Below are positions 1 through 11,367 of a stretch of 64,000 nt of DNA, in pieces. A program made the position numbers and the translations under genes. The stretch comes from Adineta ricciae. Taxonomy: Eukaryota > Rotifera > Eurotatoria > Adinetida > Adinetidae. The stretch spans positions 496,001 through 560,000 of the forward strand of contig CAJNOJ010000036.1 in NCBI GenBank assembly GCA_905250025.1, read 5' to 3'. Each line of letters starts with the position of its first letter. The stretch's first letter is position 1. The notes below the pieces were generated by a model. The model searched no databases, was not told where the DNA came from, and saw only the letters and a list, made by a program, of their open reading frames with translations.

Positions 1-14
1 TTGAATTTAGAAAC

Positions 15-375
15 ATGCATCGAAACTGCTATTTAGTCGGACTATTCTTAGCCTTAACTTTTGTCGTCCTACAGTAAGCTATATGGTTGATTTAATTTCG
101 AAGAAAATCTTCATTTGTACGCGTTTTTCAGTGCACGAAATGTCCCATACGATCTGATCGAACAAATCGATGATGAACCTAACAGCAATACTGATGAACA
201 ACGACGAGAGATCTTCTTTGATCGTATACCTTCGAAATCAGCATCCAATTCCAAGAAACTTATCATCCATATCGGAAATGAACACAACTATCCATACGAA
301 GCCGATCGTTCAATGGCATTTGCTCGTCGTGCCAAAGCGATCGTCAAAGGTGATCCAAGAGAATTCATGGGATAA
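15..375 (+). CDS. Small secreted protein, possible peptide precursor
   Basis: Two exons, 15-73 and 132-375, are joined across a 58-bp GT-AG intron and give 100 residues. The first exon encodes a typical signal peptide (about residues 1-19, core LVGLFLALTFVVL), so the product should enter the secretory pathway. The mature part has no cysteines and is rich in charged residues. It holds dibasic sites (KK near residue 57, RR near residue 81) and ends in ...REFMG followed by the stop. A terminal Gly after Met could be an amidation signal, which together with the dibasic sites would fit a neuropeptide-type precursor. I do not recognise the family, so this role is inference. A polyadenylation signal AATAAA lies at 509-514. 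An upstream exon outside the window cannot be excluded. Confidence 0.55.
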
Positions 376-771
376 ATCATCATCAAGATTTGCATTTTCA
401 AAACAAACAAAGATCCTCTATAACTAGATGTACACTTATATGTTTTTTTTTCATAGAAACGTCAAATGAATGGAAAAGAAAGAAAACATTATCGTCGAAC
501 ATTTTTGAAATAAAAATCCACTTGAATTCTCATGACACTCTTTCCCCCCATCAAAATACGTAAATTCCTAAGTGAATACCTTGACATTCACTTAACTCCT
601 GTGAACATCCTTTTTACCACCCACGTAGATCCATAATGTAGAAATTATCACTTGATAGAACGACATGATAATCATATACGCTGCTTTTTATTAGTAATAG
701 AATATACAGAAGAGAGTAATGTCAGATTTTTCTAATGCTACTCAGTACAATGTCAAAGATCGATACAGATT
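376..771. other. Convergent intergenic region
   Basis: This stretch lies between two genes that point at each other. It holds the 3' end of the small secreted gene, with AATAAA at 509-514, and the downstream side of the B-box protein gene. No other coding signal was seen. Confidence 0.6.
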
Positions 772-2094
772 TCAAACTCTGTGCATAGTAACACCTTGTA
801 TGGTCGATATCGCTAATAAATCTGTACCAAAAAGAGTCGCACAGTAAGGCGCAGGGCTGTAATGATTTACTGATTTGACTTTACCATCCATGGTTAATTG
901 AAATAGACGTGAAGTGTTACCATCTGCGATTAACCATTGATCGTAGTTTAATAGACAGCAACTGAAAACTTTGCCTTGATAATTTATATCCAATTGTACT
1001 GCCCATAAGCGATCGAGTCTTGCGGATGATCGTAATTCTGCTCGGATGCGACCTGTGGTTGAGTTTTCAATTAATAGAAATAGCGTTCCTTTGTTGCAAA
1101 TCATATCGTGAATACGCTCATCCTCGGAGCATGTATCGGGTGGATCCCATCGTTTCGCTGCTTGTAAAGAATTCAAAAGATTGAATTCGCAAATTGATGA
1201 ACCATTTTCATTCGTTGATAAGAACAATGAGGAATCTGAACATGTACAAGAAAGCCAACGTAGCTTTTGTGTTGTATCAACGCGTTCAACAGTCGAATTG
1301 GCTGCGTCGACTATATAGATTTGATTGAGTGTAATGAGGAAAAACTTCGATAGAGCTGCTGACCAACACATGTCAACTATCTGTCCATGATTCCAGGCGA
1401 TTTGCTTGAGAATTTTCACATGCCGATCAACCAAACATAAGTACGGTTCGCGATGGACTAATAAAAACTGATTATTACTGGCAATGGGATAAATACCTTG
1501 TCGAGGATAATCAATTGATTTATAAACGGGTGAAATCGATGCGACATCGAATTCTTCGAAAATTAATTCTTCGATTTGGATTAAACTTTTATCGAGAAGT
1601 AACGGAGTGGTTTGAATTAGCAGATGTTTCTGATCGATGTCGATCATTTCATTTTCAATTGAACGAATGTTATTGGTGAGAGATTCGATCACTTCCAACG
1701 TCATCTTATGTTTTTGCGTGATATCGAGCATAGTTTTGCGAACTTGTTCAATATTCTCGCGTTTTTGATTGATAACTTTCATTAAACTTTGCTCGATTTC
1801 GCGATATTTTTGATCGCAATATTGATCGATTGCTTTGTAGCTTTCCACGCGCCATTGATGAATTCGATCATTCGAGTTTTGTATATATTTCTTCAAATCA
1901 ACTCCCAGTAGTTGTCTATCAAACGAATCGATTTCGTCAGCTAGAATGGTTAATTTCGAATTCAAATAATCATGTTCATTATAATGATTTCGACAGAGAT
2001 TTTCTTTACAACAATAACACAGAACATTCGCTGGACGACCACATCCAGTAATGATACAATATAACGCTGTAGGTGTGCCTTCGGCGGCGGGCAT
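772..2094 (-). CDS. B-box zinc finger / coiled-coil / beta-propeller protein
   Basis: Single-exon gene of 440 residues, read from the ATG at 2094 (MPAAEGTPTALY). Residues about 10-45 carry a B-box-like Cys/His cluster (C-x4-C ... C-x2-C ... C-x3-H-x3-H). About residues 55-170 form a charged coiled coil. The rest (about 180-440) is a set of WD/NHL-like beta blades with no strong signature. This is the TRIM-like arrangement without a RING finger. Proteins of this build are expanded in bdelloid rotifers and are thought to act in protein interaction or ubiquitin-linked scaffolding. With no RING, E3 ligase activity cannot be claimed. An in-frame GTG 15 bases upstream was not used because the ATG is the better start. 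Confidence 0.8.
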   Translation of the reverse strand: MPAAEGTPTALYCIITGCGRPANVLCYCCKENLCRNHYNEHDYLNSKLTILADEIDSFDRQLLGVDLKKYIQNSNDRIHQWRVESYKAIDQYCDQKYREIEQSLMKVINQKRENIEQVRKTMLDITQKHKMTLEVIESLTNNIRSIENEMIDIDQKHLLIQTTPLLLDKSLIQIEELIFEEFDVASISPVYKSIDYPRQGIYPIASNNQFLLVHREPYLCLVDRHVKILKQIAWNHGQIVDMCWSAALSKFFLITLNQIYIVDAANSTVERVDTTQKLRWLSCTCSDSSLFLSTNENGSSICEFNLLNSLQAAKRWDPPDTCSEDERIHDMICNKGTLFLLIENSTTGRIRAELRSSARLDRLWAVQLDINYQGKVFSCCLLNYDQWLIADGNTSRLFQLTMDGKVKSVNHYSPAPYCATLFGTDLLAISTIQGVTMHRV

Positions 2095-3244
2095 TTTGCG
2101 CAAATACACACACGGCCACTAATGTTAATAGTCACGAATGTAAAAAAATATTTTCGGTCTTCTAGCCTTTTTTTTTTCTTCTTTATACACATCATTTGTC
2201 GTTGACGAAAGGCAAAGAGAGAGAGAGAGAGGAAAGAGGAAAAACGATGAAGATGAAGACGAAATATGTCTACAACCTTCAACAATCATGCGGAATAAAG
2301 AGCACTTGTGTGGTTATTTTTCTTTGTACTTATTTGCGATTCGATCTGTATATATGCTGGTTGTAAAAGGGAAAAGAGTATTTATGAATAATATAAAGTT
2401 TAAATAATGCATCACATTGACTACGAAAATAAAATGTATTTTTGATGAAACATTATCCTTGAGGTGTTATTGATGTTATGTTCTTTTCGAAAATAGAGAG
2501 AGAGAGTGTGTGTGAGAAAAATTTGGACAATTTTCATTCGGTTTCGACGTCATTTTATCTTAATGACTTTTTTATGATCTGAGATATGACGAAGTGCGGC
2601 AAGTAAAAAACGTACAAACGTTGATAATTTTTTATGTCCTTATTCACATTCGCGATCGTTCTCCGTTTTCTAATGTGCGGAACCAGGTTTGTTGTCCTTG
2701 AAAAGAACGTTCTTATGAAACCTTACGCGTTCAGTAAGGGAATACGACGAGTTGATTGATTTGCCTTCTCAATTTCCACGTGAACTAGTCACATCTCGTG
2801 TGTTGCTTAACATTTGCGGACAGGTCAAATGCAGGGTTTAGGAAGATGCTTTCGTTAGATGACATCTTAATTATATACTTTTCAAGGATTTTAAAGTATA
2901 TCTAATAAAAAAACGAAACTATTCTACATACAAATATATGTATTCTGCCAGATTATTCAAGGACTGTTGATTTTTCTACTGTCAATACAAGTCTGTGATG
3001 CTTAATTCCATCTCAGCAGGTCTATTCTGAAAATTCAATGCAAAAAAATCATGTGCTGCCTTTTAGTTGGTTTTTTCAAAGAGACATATTTGCTATCATC
3101 AATGATCAACCTTGAGATTGTTCTTCTGAAAGTGTTTTCAACTAGCAGAAATCAGAAATGCAAGTTTTTTTAAAAATATATTACAAAACTTTTAATATCG
3201 TACATCGGGAAAAACCGAGTGCAAAAGAATTAATCAACATTCTC
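2095..3244. other. Intergenic, no gene seen
   Basis: This is the upstream side of the B-box gene and the downstream side of the fatty acid hydroxylase. It contains short GA-rich runs near 2219-2231 and 2498-2512 and AT-rich DNA. A reading frame at 3158-3394 on the plus strand overlaps the hydroxylase in antisense and is not supported as a gene. Confidence 0.6.
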
Positions 3245-4303
3245 CTATTTTTGTACACATTCAACTCGATCACAATGTGTGCCGAAGATTCGATCGAAAA
3301 TGCGCGTTTGTTTACCATAATTCATTCCACTTTTGCCATATCGATGATGCAAATCATGATCTTCAATACAGATTTCCATGCCAAATGGTTTTAAAACTTC
3401 GTATAAAATAACATGTGGCCAATAAGCACGTATACCAGAATGGCCACCTGCTTCCATATAGATCAATACACACTGAGCAATCCAAAACTCATGTGCTGTT
3501 AAAGGCATAATCATTGAAGCAGCAAATGGAACAAGAAAAATTTCAATTAATTCTTGAATATCACCAGCTAGAATCGATTGCAGCGCAGTTGGATGTTTGG
3601 TACAATGGTGTAAACTATGAATTCTCCAAAGAAATGGAACGATATGAACAATACGATGGTAGCAATAGAAGAAGAAATCTAATGCGATTAGCCACAGGCC
3701 AACTTTAACAACAAAAAACCATGAAATAGTATGACCAAGTGATGGTGGAGTATTACGATCGTAACCACCAAGAATTAAACCACCAGCAGTACGTGCCATC
3801 ATGTAGATATTCACACTCATTACCAAACGAGTTACTAGCTTGTCTGGAACATAGTCCCGTGGTCGATTTTCTTCATCGAATGTTCCGTAATAGTTCATGT
3901 AATACTGACTGCGTTTGGCGACTTGTGTAATGAAAACAAAGAATGCAATGTAATAGAAAAGGAATGCAAACAGTGGATGCCATGCATGAAAATAGCTGGT
4001 TTCGGATACAAGATAATACCAAAGTCTTTGAATAATAAGTGCAGGAGGAATGGTATAACACAGCCAAAAGCGCTCAATCCAAATATTATGTATCGGTGGT
4101 GGCTTGGGATTTTTTGGTTGAACTTCATAATTTCTCTTATTTGCTAATTCTATACTCGCAACCTTTTCGAAAAAGTTACGTTCCTTAAAAGGCTTGCTAA
4201 CCCATTTCGATGATGCGCGAAGCCTGTATGCAAGCGGTTGTTCGTAGATAGCTTCGATTTCGCTAAGAAATTCAGTTGTTTCTGTTTTGGTAAGTGTTGT
4301 CAT
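3245..4303 (-). CDS. Fatty acid hydroxylase / sterol desaturase superfamily protein
   Basis: Intronless, 352 residues. It belongs to the membrane-bound di-iron hydroxylases that act on sterols or fatty acids in the ER. The three histidine motifs are visible: HRIVH (HX3H), HSLHH (HX2HH) and HDLHH (HX2HH) near the C-terminus, as expected for the metal centre. Several hydrophobic segments (about residues 80-100, 110-130, 190-215 and 255-285) fit a multi-pass ER membrane protein. The long charged N-terminus and the ...EAGGHSGIRAYWPH stretch resemble fungal members more than animal SC5D or MSMO1, so horizontal origin is possible. That is inference from remembered family features. The substrate cannot be named. 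The lack of introns contrasts with the multi-exon neighbours. Confidence 0.85.
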   Translation of the reverse strand: MTTLTKTETTEFLSEIEAIYEQPLAYRLRASSKWVSKPFKERNFFEKVASIELANKRNYEVQPKNPKPPPIHNIWIERFWLCYTIPPALIIQRLWYYLVSETSYFHAWHPLFAFLFYYIAFFVFITQVAKRSQYYMNYYGTFDEENRPRDYVPDKLVTRLVMSVNIYMMARTAGGLILGGYDRNTPPSLGHTISWFFVVKVGLWLIALDFFFYCYHRIVHIVPFLWRIHSLHHCTKHPTALQSILAGDIQELIEIFLVPFAASMIMPLTAHEFWIAQCVLIYMEAGGHSGIRAYWPHVILYEVLKPFGMEICIEDHDLHHRYGKSGMNYGKQTRIFDRIFGTHCDRVECVQK

Positions 4304-6080
4304 CGTTCTTCTAGACGAAAATAATTTTGCGAGAACACAAATATATCTACACCGATATTTATAGTGTTATCGAAGACATACCACGCGTCATTTCTACGAC
4401 GAACCTTCTCTCTGCAAGTCCGTACTCTTATCACATTTTGCTTTCGAAGTACATTGTTGCATTGTTTTGTTTGGCCTATGTTATATCAATCTCTTTAAAG
4501 TGTCAAATATAAAAGTTTCTTACGTACGTACTATCCCGTTTGTAATTACTGAGACTCGTTCATTCTCAAATAACTCAAAGTGTTTTTGACACTTCAATTT
4601 GCACATATTATCAAGCGATCGACCTAATTTGTGATCTTTCATAGATTGTTGAACAGACATAAGATCGTCTCATGAGAATGGCTTTCACAGTTTGATCTCA
4701 TTGAACTTATTCATACCATTACAATAATTGTACATATAAATTTAATTTCAGAAGTATCGACCGACGTTTCAGTAACACATAGAAGCTTCAATAACCAAAA
4801 TAGTCAAGCCGTCGAGCAAATGATCATTATTTGTATTTTTTCTGACTAAAATAATCTTCTTCCAGACATTCAATTTAACTGACACGACATGTAGATTTCC
4901 TGCTGTTCGCACATTGTCAATGTTTTCATTAAGCTTTCTGTTACGATATCGGCTTTGTTTATTTCATCTTGAAGAAAATAGTCTTAGCTTGTTAATCAAC
5001 CATAAAAGACGAGCAAGGCTTGATGTAGCAAGGTTTTTTCCTCGCAAACGTGTCAATTGCTCGATTTCATAATAATCCTTGTTTATGTCACGAGTGTCAT
5101 TTGCGTTTTTCTTTCTTTCTTTTTTTCTTAAGAAAAAGTCAACTTCATTTTCAAGCGCTCATGTTTTCTCCTCATTTAGACTACAAACAACCTATTTTCC
5201 ATTCTCTTTGACTTTGTTCTAAAAATTATGCGCATTTCACATAAATAAGCATAATCTAACATTCATGCACATGAACATATACGAATGTAAGTATTGCTTG
5301 TCGATTTAGATGCGAAAAAAGAGAGTGTGCGAGGGAAAAAAGAATCCGATCATATACACGCAACATGTTTGCACTAACACAATTGCCTTTGTTAACAATA
5401 GAAAGAGAACGATATATAAAAAAAGAGAGAGGCTCTGTTACGGGATGTAGTAGATGATGCTTCTTCACTCTTCACAAACCCGACAAAACAACAGATAGAA
5501 ATGAGAGAGAAAGAGAGAAGGAAAAACAGAGAAAGCAAAAAAATCATATTTTATATCTTTGATTGTTTTATCGTCATCGTCGTCTGCTTCATTGTCGTCG
5601 ACATCCGTTCGTCTAACACGCTCATCGCATGAATCCAATTGAGACACATGAAATACGAGAGAAAAAATACGACTGTTTCATTGATGTTATTAAACAAAAG
5701 AAGAAGAGCTACTATTACTACTAGTGATCATTCAATCGTACCGAATACATATACACATTGCGATATTCTATAGAAAGAAAAGAACAAAAAGCGGAGAAAA
5801 AGTCGAAAAGCTATATATGCATCAATCAATCAATAACCATAATCATAATAATAATCATATATATGCGATTCTTCTTACTTTCAGTGTTCAACTAATCTTC
5901 TCCTATTTCACGATTACATGCGTACAACAACTCGACGCATTACCATTCTTCATTAGAACATTGTGAACAAAAAATCCCTACGTTACTACAGTCATATTTT
6001 CAACATATATACGCATGGTGTTTAGTTAAACGCACGCAAGCAATATGTTGTTAATTGTAAGTGAACGTCTGCAATAGTGG

Positions 6081-6117
<37 letters not shown>

Positions 6118-6178
6118 ATTCCCTTCAAATTCTACCCGTACAATAACGTAGGAAAAGAAACTCTTGTTGATTATTTAG
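4304..6178. other. Long AT-rich region upstream of Rbfox exons
   Basis: About 1.9 kb with no recognised coding block. It probably holds the promoters of the hydroxylase (minus strand) and Rbfox (plus strand), and perhaps an unrecognised first Rbfox exon with the ATG. Purine-rich GAGA tracts occur around 5320-5530. Confidence 0.5.
6087..6113. repeat. (GA)n microsatellite
   Basis: An uninterrupted GA dinucleotide run of about 27 bases, about 65 bp upstream of the first recognised Rbfox exon. It may act as a GAGA-type promoter or intron element, but nothing here proves that. Confidence 0.9.
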
Positions 6179-9100
6179 AGTTCAAAAGTATTAACAAGTT
6201 CGCCAACGCCAACTGGAAGCAATCGAATTACTAACACTCCAACAACAAATACGAGTTCAACAACAACACTTCTGACAAAAACGAATCTTCTTACTTTTCA
6301 TCATCTTCAACATCAATTTGATGATACATCAACCAATTCGGTAGGAATATTATATATACATTCAGACTGAAATATGACTTCCGGCCACATGCTCGCACAC
6401 TGACACCATTACTAAAGTCATTCTTATTCGTAGCCAATTCATGCACCATCATCATCATCATCTTTTATGCTTTCATTCCTTTTCTTTCACCGCTCTAATT
6501 GGATGAGTATGTGTTTGGTGGAGAAACACAGATAAGAAAGAAGAAGAGAAAGACGAGGAATATGTATAAATATATGTGTGGTCGTAGAAATAGATATACG
6601 AAAAGAGAAGAGTTCGGTCAACGCTCAACAGGCGTGCTTGTAAACTTGATTGATTGATTGAAGAGAACAACTGAGTGTAAAGTAAGCATCTGTTTGAGTA
6701 TATCAATGTTCTCTAGTGAAAAGCAATCGCAATTAGTCCGTCACTGACTCGTCGCAATTGTCTGTTTGTTCTATTTGTCTTGGGATCGAGTAGGGAAAAG
6801 TAGCGAAACGGAAGTCATTGTAAAACAACAGACAACATTCTTGTCTTTCACAAGATCAAACTCGCTAATGAAAGAAATCCCTTTTGATCTCGCGTCCACG
6901 ACAAGAAAAGCATAACAATGAGCAATGTTTATAAAAAGGAATGAATAATGACTAAAGTTCGAAAAAGTGAATGTTTGAGATATTACAAATATACAATACA
7001 CAAAATACAGATTTGTTTCTCGAAAATTTGTTGGCATGTATATATAAACGAGTGGCAGATGATAACGAGCGTACGTGGTATTTGGTTGGCTAACGGAGGA
7101 GAAAAACGGCGTGATATCTATGTATTAGTAGAGAGAAAGAGAAAAGAAATGCACTGACAATGTTGAGTATTCGGCTAATATGTGTTTGCAACGATGATGG
7201 ATGGAAGGATAGATAGACAGAGGAGAGTATCAGAAAGGAAAACGAGTACAGCTACTAGCAGCATCATCATCATCAATATTTCTACATATCCTTCTCTTTC
7301 TCTTGCTCTCTTCCAGACGTTTAATTATACATTGCCCATCTCTCATGTATATTTGGCTAAAAGATAGATAGATTAGATCGAAGAATAGCACATCTCTTTC
7401 TCTTATTTTCTCTCTTTAACAGTTGTTTATATTCGTTCTCTTGCCTTCTCATTAATGAACGAGAAACATTGACCGAATTTTTTCTTTCTCGTATGTTGTG
7501 CCAGTATTGATGGCACTACTATCTTTTCTTTCTCTATCGATCTCTATTTCTTATTCTATTTTCCTAATATAGATCGTTCTTCCTTTTTCTCTTCTCTCTC
7601 TCTCTTTTTCATATTTCTCTGATAGCAATGAGAAATACAAGAATATTCTTCTGTTGATCTTTATACAAGAATTTTTCTTGGTGCTGTATACAATTATACA
7701 AAGATGCTTTATTCATTTCTACCATCCGATAATTATTTGGCTTTGAACGTAAGTTTTTGTTTCCGAGTGAAAACACGTCTCCGAGCATATGGAGAACAAA
7801 TACCTTTCGAAAAAAGAAGCTTCGCATTTAAAGTGTAGTCATACCCACAATTCATTACTGTGTTTTTTTTCTTTCTAATTTTAGCCTTTAGTACCAACAT
7901 TATTAGCAGCAGCGGCTGCCTCTTCGTCTTCGAATTCGAATTCAGCAACAAACAACAATGGTACAACGACCGTAACGGGTGTAACACCAACGCCAACGAT
8001 AGCTGCGCCAGCAACTATCAATCACTCTCATCTAGTTCATCCAGGATCCTATGTGACATCTTCGTCTGCAACAGATTCATCATCTAGTCAACATCATCCA
8101 TATGCATATACAAATATGGCAGCAGCCGCGCAAACGACTAAACTATCGAATACACCAGCAAACCTTCTTGTCGACTCAACTTCACATTTGCCAGAAATAA
8201 TTAATGTGCCCTCATCCTCATCAATTATGGAAGTTCCGAATAGTAATTCTCAGCCAATCTCCACAAACGAATTGATAAATAATGATAATGTATGTGAAAG
8301 CAAAGAAAATACTTGTTTAGATGTTCTTGAACAAAAAACAATGTCTTTCTTAAGGCTCAATCAAACTCTTCTTCATCTTATTCACCACAATCGACTAGTA
8401 CGGTAACTCCCAACGGAACTTCCTCCACAACTGGTAGTACAACGTCTGCAACGACACAGAAACGTCTGCATGTCTCCAATATTCCATTTCGATTTCGAGA
8501 TGAAGACCTCAAAGCAATGTTTGAAGTTCGTAGACATTGAAGAATGACGAAATTTTAGGAAAAAAATTAACACGATATGCATCTTTCTTTTGTAGCAATT
8601 CGGGGAAATTGTTGATACAGAAATTATCTTCAACGAACGCGGATCGAAGGTACGATTATCTAATCGAAACGAAGGCCTCATCCCTTATTACCATCAACAG
8701 AATCTATATTTTACATGAGTTGTTGAAATGTGTCTTCATTCCTCAAGTTCTCTCTTTCTTACAAGGAAAACGAATGGACTACTGAAAGCATTAGCTTTTA
8801 TCGCAATCAATTGATTGATTAGAACGGAATATGTCACAGACGCATTGCTTTTCTGCCATCATTAGATAATTAAAACTAGATGAATTCAGAAACTCTCCAA
8901 TGAGGAAGAAATAGACGAGTATAGATGCTAACAGACTTGCAGAAAACATTTCAGCCTTGTATTATCGACTGTTTGCATTGGTAATTCAATAAACAACTAT
9001 GTAGGCGAATGCCGGTCGACCTCTCTAATATTCTCGTCTTTTCAGGGTTTTGGCTTTGTAACATTTGCCTCGAGTGATGATGCAGATGCTGCTCGTGAGA

Positions 9101-11367
9101 AACTTCATGGTGCCGTTGTCGAAGGACGTAAAATTGAGGTATGTACAGACATGGAGTACATCTAGATATCAATGTTAATCTTTGTTTTAAAAAAAAAACG
9201 ACCTCTTCTTCTAGTTCTCTTTCACATTAATTGCGAATCAATGTTAACAGAAGAAATCGCTGACGCGATAGGAGGTAGACATAACGATATAAACAAAAAA
9301 AGGCAACCAAATATCTATCTATCTCTTTCGTTCTATTTCTGACTTCCAACAACTGTTTTCGTTGCATGCCTGTTCGTGGCTGCTTGTTCGTCTCTTTCAA
9401 TATTGATCCATTGTTATATATTTCTTATGTTTTTCTTATGTGTATTGATATTAGTCAGAGAAATGATTCGTATTCCATTCGGGGGCATGATGAAATTCAA
9501 TCACATTTTTATACATTGATCTATGTACACATCAAGATGCAAGTTTAACCTTAGATTTACATTTAGATGATATACTTAGCTCAATTTGTGTCTTACATTG
9601 TTGTCTGTTGCCTCTCAATTTTGACACTTTTTTTCGCTGCTCTTTCCCTGGTTTTCTCTTACCCATTTTCGAACTCCAAAACGAAACCGAATTGTAGACT
9701 CCTCTGTGTAAATATTTCAATAAAACCGTGTCCGAACGATTTAGCAAACCGAAAGAATCTCAAATCTTAGATTCTTAGCGCATGATGTCAATGTCTGCAT
9801 GATTGTTCGTTATTTAACAAATCAAAAACCAATTCATTGATATAGAATACAAGTGCGAACGAACGGGTTTATTCGCTCGCATGTATCTTTCTTTTTCTCA
9901 CCGTGCACACAAGTCGTTAACTGATCTCGGATAGTTTCGATTGAACTAGTATATCAACTTCCAATTCAACTCGTGTCTTCCTTTCTCGGTTATTGATTTA
10001 TATATTTGTCGTAGTACATCATGCACACTTTTTTTTTACACATTACACATGTATTTGAATGGCTCGAACGTTCGATCTCGCGAGATTTTCGTTGTTTTCT
10101 CTTTGCTTTTTGTCAGTGGATGTCTGGCTCTCTTTTCTCTTCCTTCAACTTCTCTTCGAATTCTCTCTTCCATGTTTGATAACAAAATCTATTTGTGAAT
10201 CTTTTCATTCAACTAGGTCAACATGGCAACGGCTCGATCACAGCCCAAGCCAAAACAAATGGTGACCAATCCATTTGGTAAGTTCGCTCGACAGTCATGT
10301 TTTACATGGAAAAACATTTTCCTCTAGGTTTAATGATGAATACACGGCACCGTCCGACGCTAATTCAAGCAACACGTGGAGCAACAGCATTCACAGCTGG
10401 TCTTGCTCTACCCGGTGGATATACGTATGTAGTCAATTGGATATGAACGATATCTCAGCTTAAATATGGTTTCATATTTTTCTAGAATATATCCAGACCA
10501 ACTGGCTGCATTAAGTGGACTAACAGCATACCCAATAGCTGCCCAACCACAGGCAGGTGTCCGATATATAACAACTACTGCACCACATGGTCTTGCTGCA
10601 GCAGGACAACCCACCGGAGCTTACACCATTGGGTAAGATAAGATAAGATAGCATAACATAAATGCTTCATGATCATTTATTCTCTTCCTAAAAAGTGTAC
10701 TCTTCGTTTGGAAATTCTTTATTGAATCTGACTAAACCCTTTTTCTTTCTTATTAGTGTATTACCAATGAGTAATGGTGTGGGAGCACCAACAGGCTACA
10801 TAATCAATGGCCCACCGACTACTAATATGTCTTCAGCTACTGCTCAAATAGGGTATGTTAGAAGTAAAACTACAGCTCTCATTGTTTTTTATGTGTGTTT
10901 TGTGTGCCCATATGGGGTTTTTTGTTGTCGTATGTACTTATCCTTCGTTCCTAGTCCATTAAATCCCTCAGCAGCAGTTGGATCATCGTTACCAATATAT
11001 CGAACCATGTTTTCTTCTACTATTCCCACTCAGTTGGTATGCTCCTCTCCTACACTGATCATCAGACTACATATTTTTATATGCGTATCATGAGACAGAC
11101 AAATCATTATTTTTTCTATCCTAGTTGAGCATGCTGCATGAGTTTGTTGGAGACGATGATGAAATTAAAGTCATATGTATATGTAATGCGTGCATGTCTG
11201 GTCAATATAATGTCTTCTATTAGCTTTTCAGCTTTGAATGCCTAGTTGCTTCTTCGAGTTCTTATCTTAACGAAGGCTTGGTTTTTTCTTCTAGTCATGC
11301 ATATCCGGAAACTACATATATCGCTGCAGCGCCCACTGGCACAATCGGCCCTATTACCGTAAGTTAG
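6179..11367 (+). CDS. Rbfox: RNA-binding Fox-1 homologue (Rbfox), 5' end not found
   Basis: Sequence-specific splicing regulator that binds (U)GCAUG. Exons: 6179-6340, 7885-8289, 8355-8525, 8596-8649, 9046-9138, 10217-10277, 10328-10424, 10486-10632, 10757-10852 and 11295-11367, plus an optional 10955-11036. Without the optional exon the phases close exactly, giving 452 codons to a TAG. The RRM is unmistakable: RNP2 in [17 protein letters not shown], then [21 protein letters not shown]1 GFGFVTF and EGRKIEVN, followed by ATAR. The 54-, 93- and 61-nt RRM exons match the sizes I recall for vertebrate RBFOX. The N-terminus is Ser/Thr/Asn/Ala-rich. The C-terminus is Ala/Gly/Tyr-rich ([13 protein letters not shown]). 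The initiator ATG was not located. The TAG at 11365-11367 overlaps a possible GTAAGT donor at 11359, so later exons are possible. Confidence 0.93.
9363..9883 (+). promoter_or_regulatory. Cluster of (T)GCATG motifs after the 93-nt RRM exon
   Basis: The intron 9139-10216 carries TGCATG at 9363-9368 and 9796-9801, and GCATG at 9485-9489, 9780-9784 and 9879-9883. About one GCATG is expected by chance in 1.08 kb. These are the binding motifs of Rbfox itself, so autoregulation is a plausible inference. Confidence 0.55.
10955..11036 (+). other. Frame-switching 82-nt cassette exon of Rbfox
   Basis: Flanked by a good acceptor (cgttcctag) and a GTATGC donor, and open through 27 codons ([19 protein letters not shown]...). 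Its length, 82, is not a multiple of three. Skipping it joins exon 10757-10852 to 11295 in the frame that gives [15 protein letters not shown]. Including it shifts the last exon to a different 28-codon frame starting [11 protein letters not shown] and ending at a TAA at 11376-11378. Confidence 0.6.
11129..11196 (+). promoter_or_regulatory. Triple (T)GCATG cluster downstream of the cassette exon
   Basis: GCATG at 11129-11133, TGCATG at 11135-11140 and TGCATG at 11191-11196 all lie 93-160 bases after the 82-nt cassette exon. Rbfox bound downstream of an exon is known to promote its inclusion, so this looks like a self-regulated switch. Confidence 0.6.

Noticed and set aside
3158..3394. Plus-strand frame overlapping the hydroxylase
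   Set aside because: Antisense shadow of a gene with clear histidine motifs.
6087..6113. GA and other simple repeats as CRISPR or telomeric arrays
   Set aside because: Plain dinucleotide runs without spacers; no bdelloid telomere-type repeat was seen.
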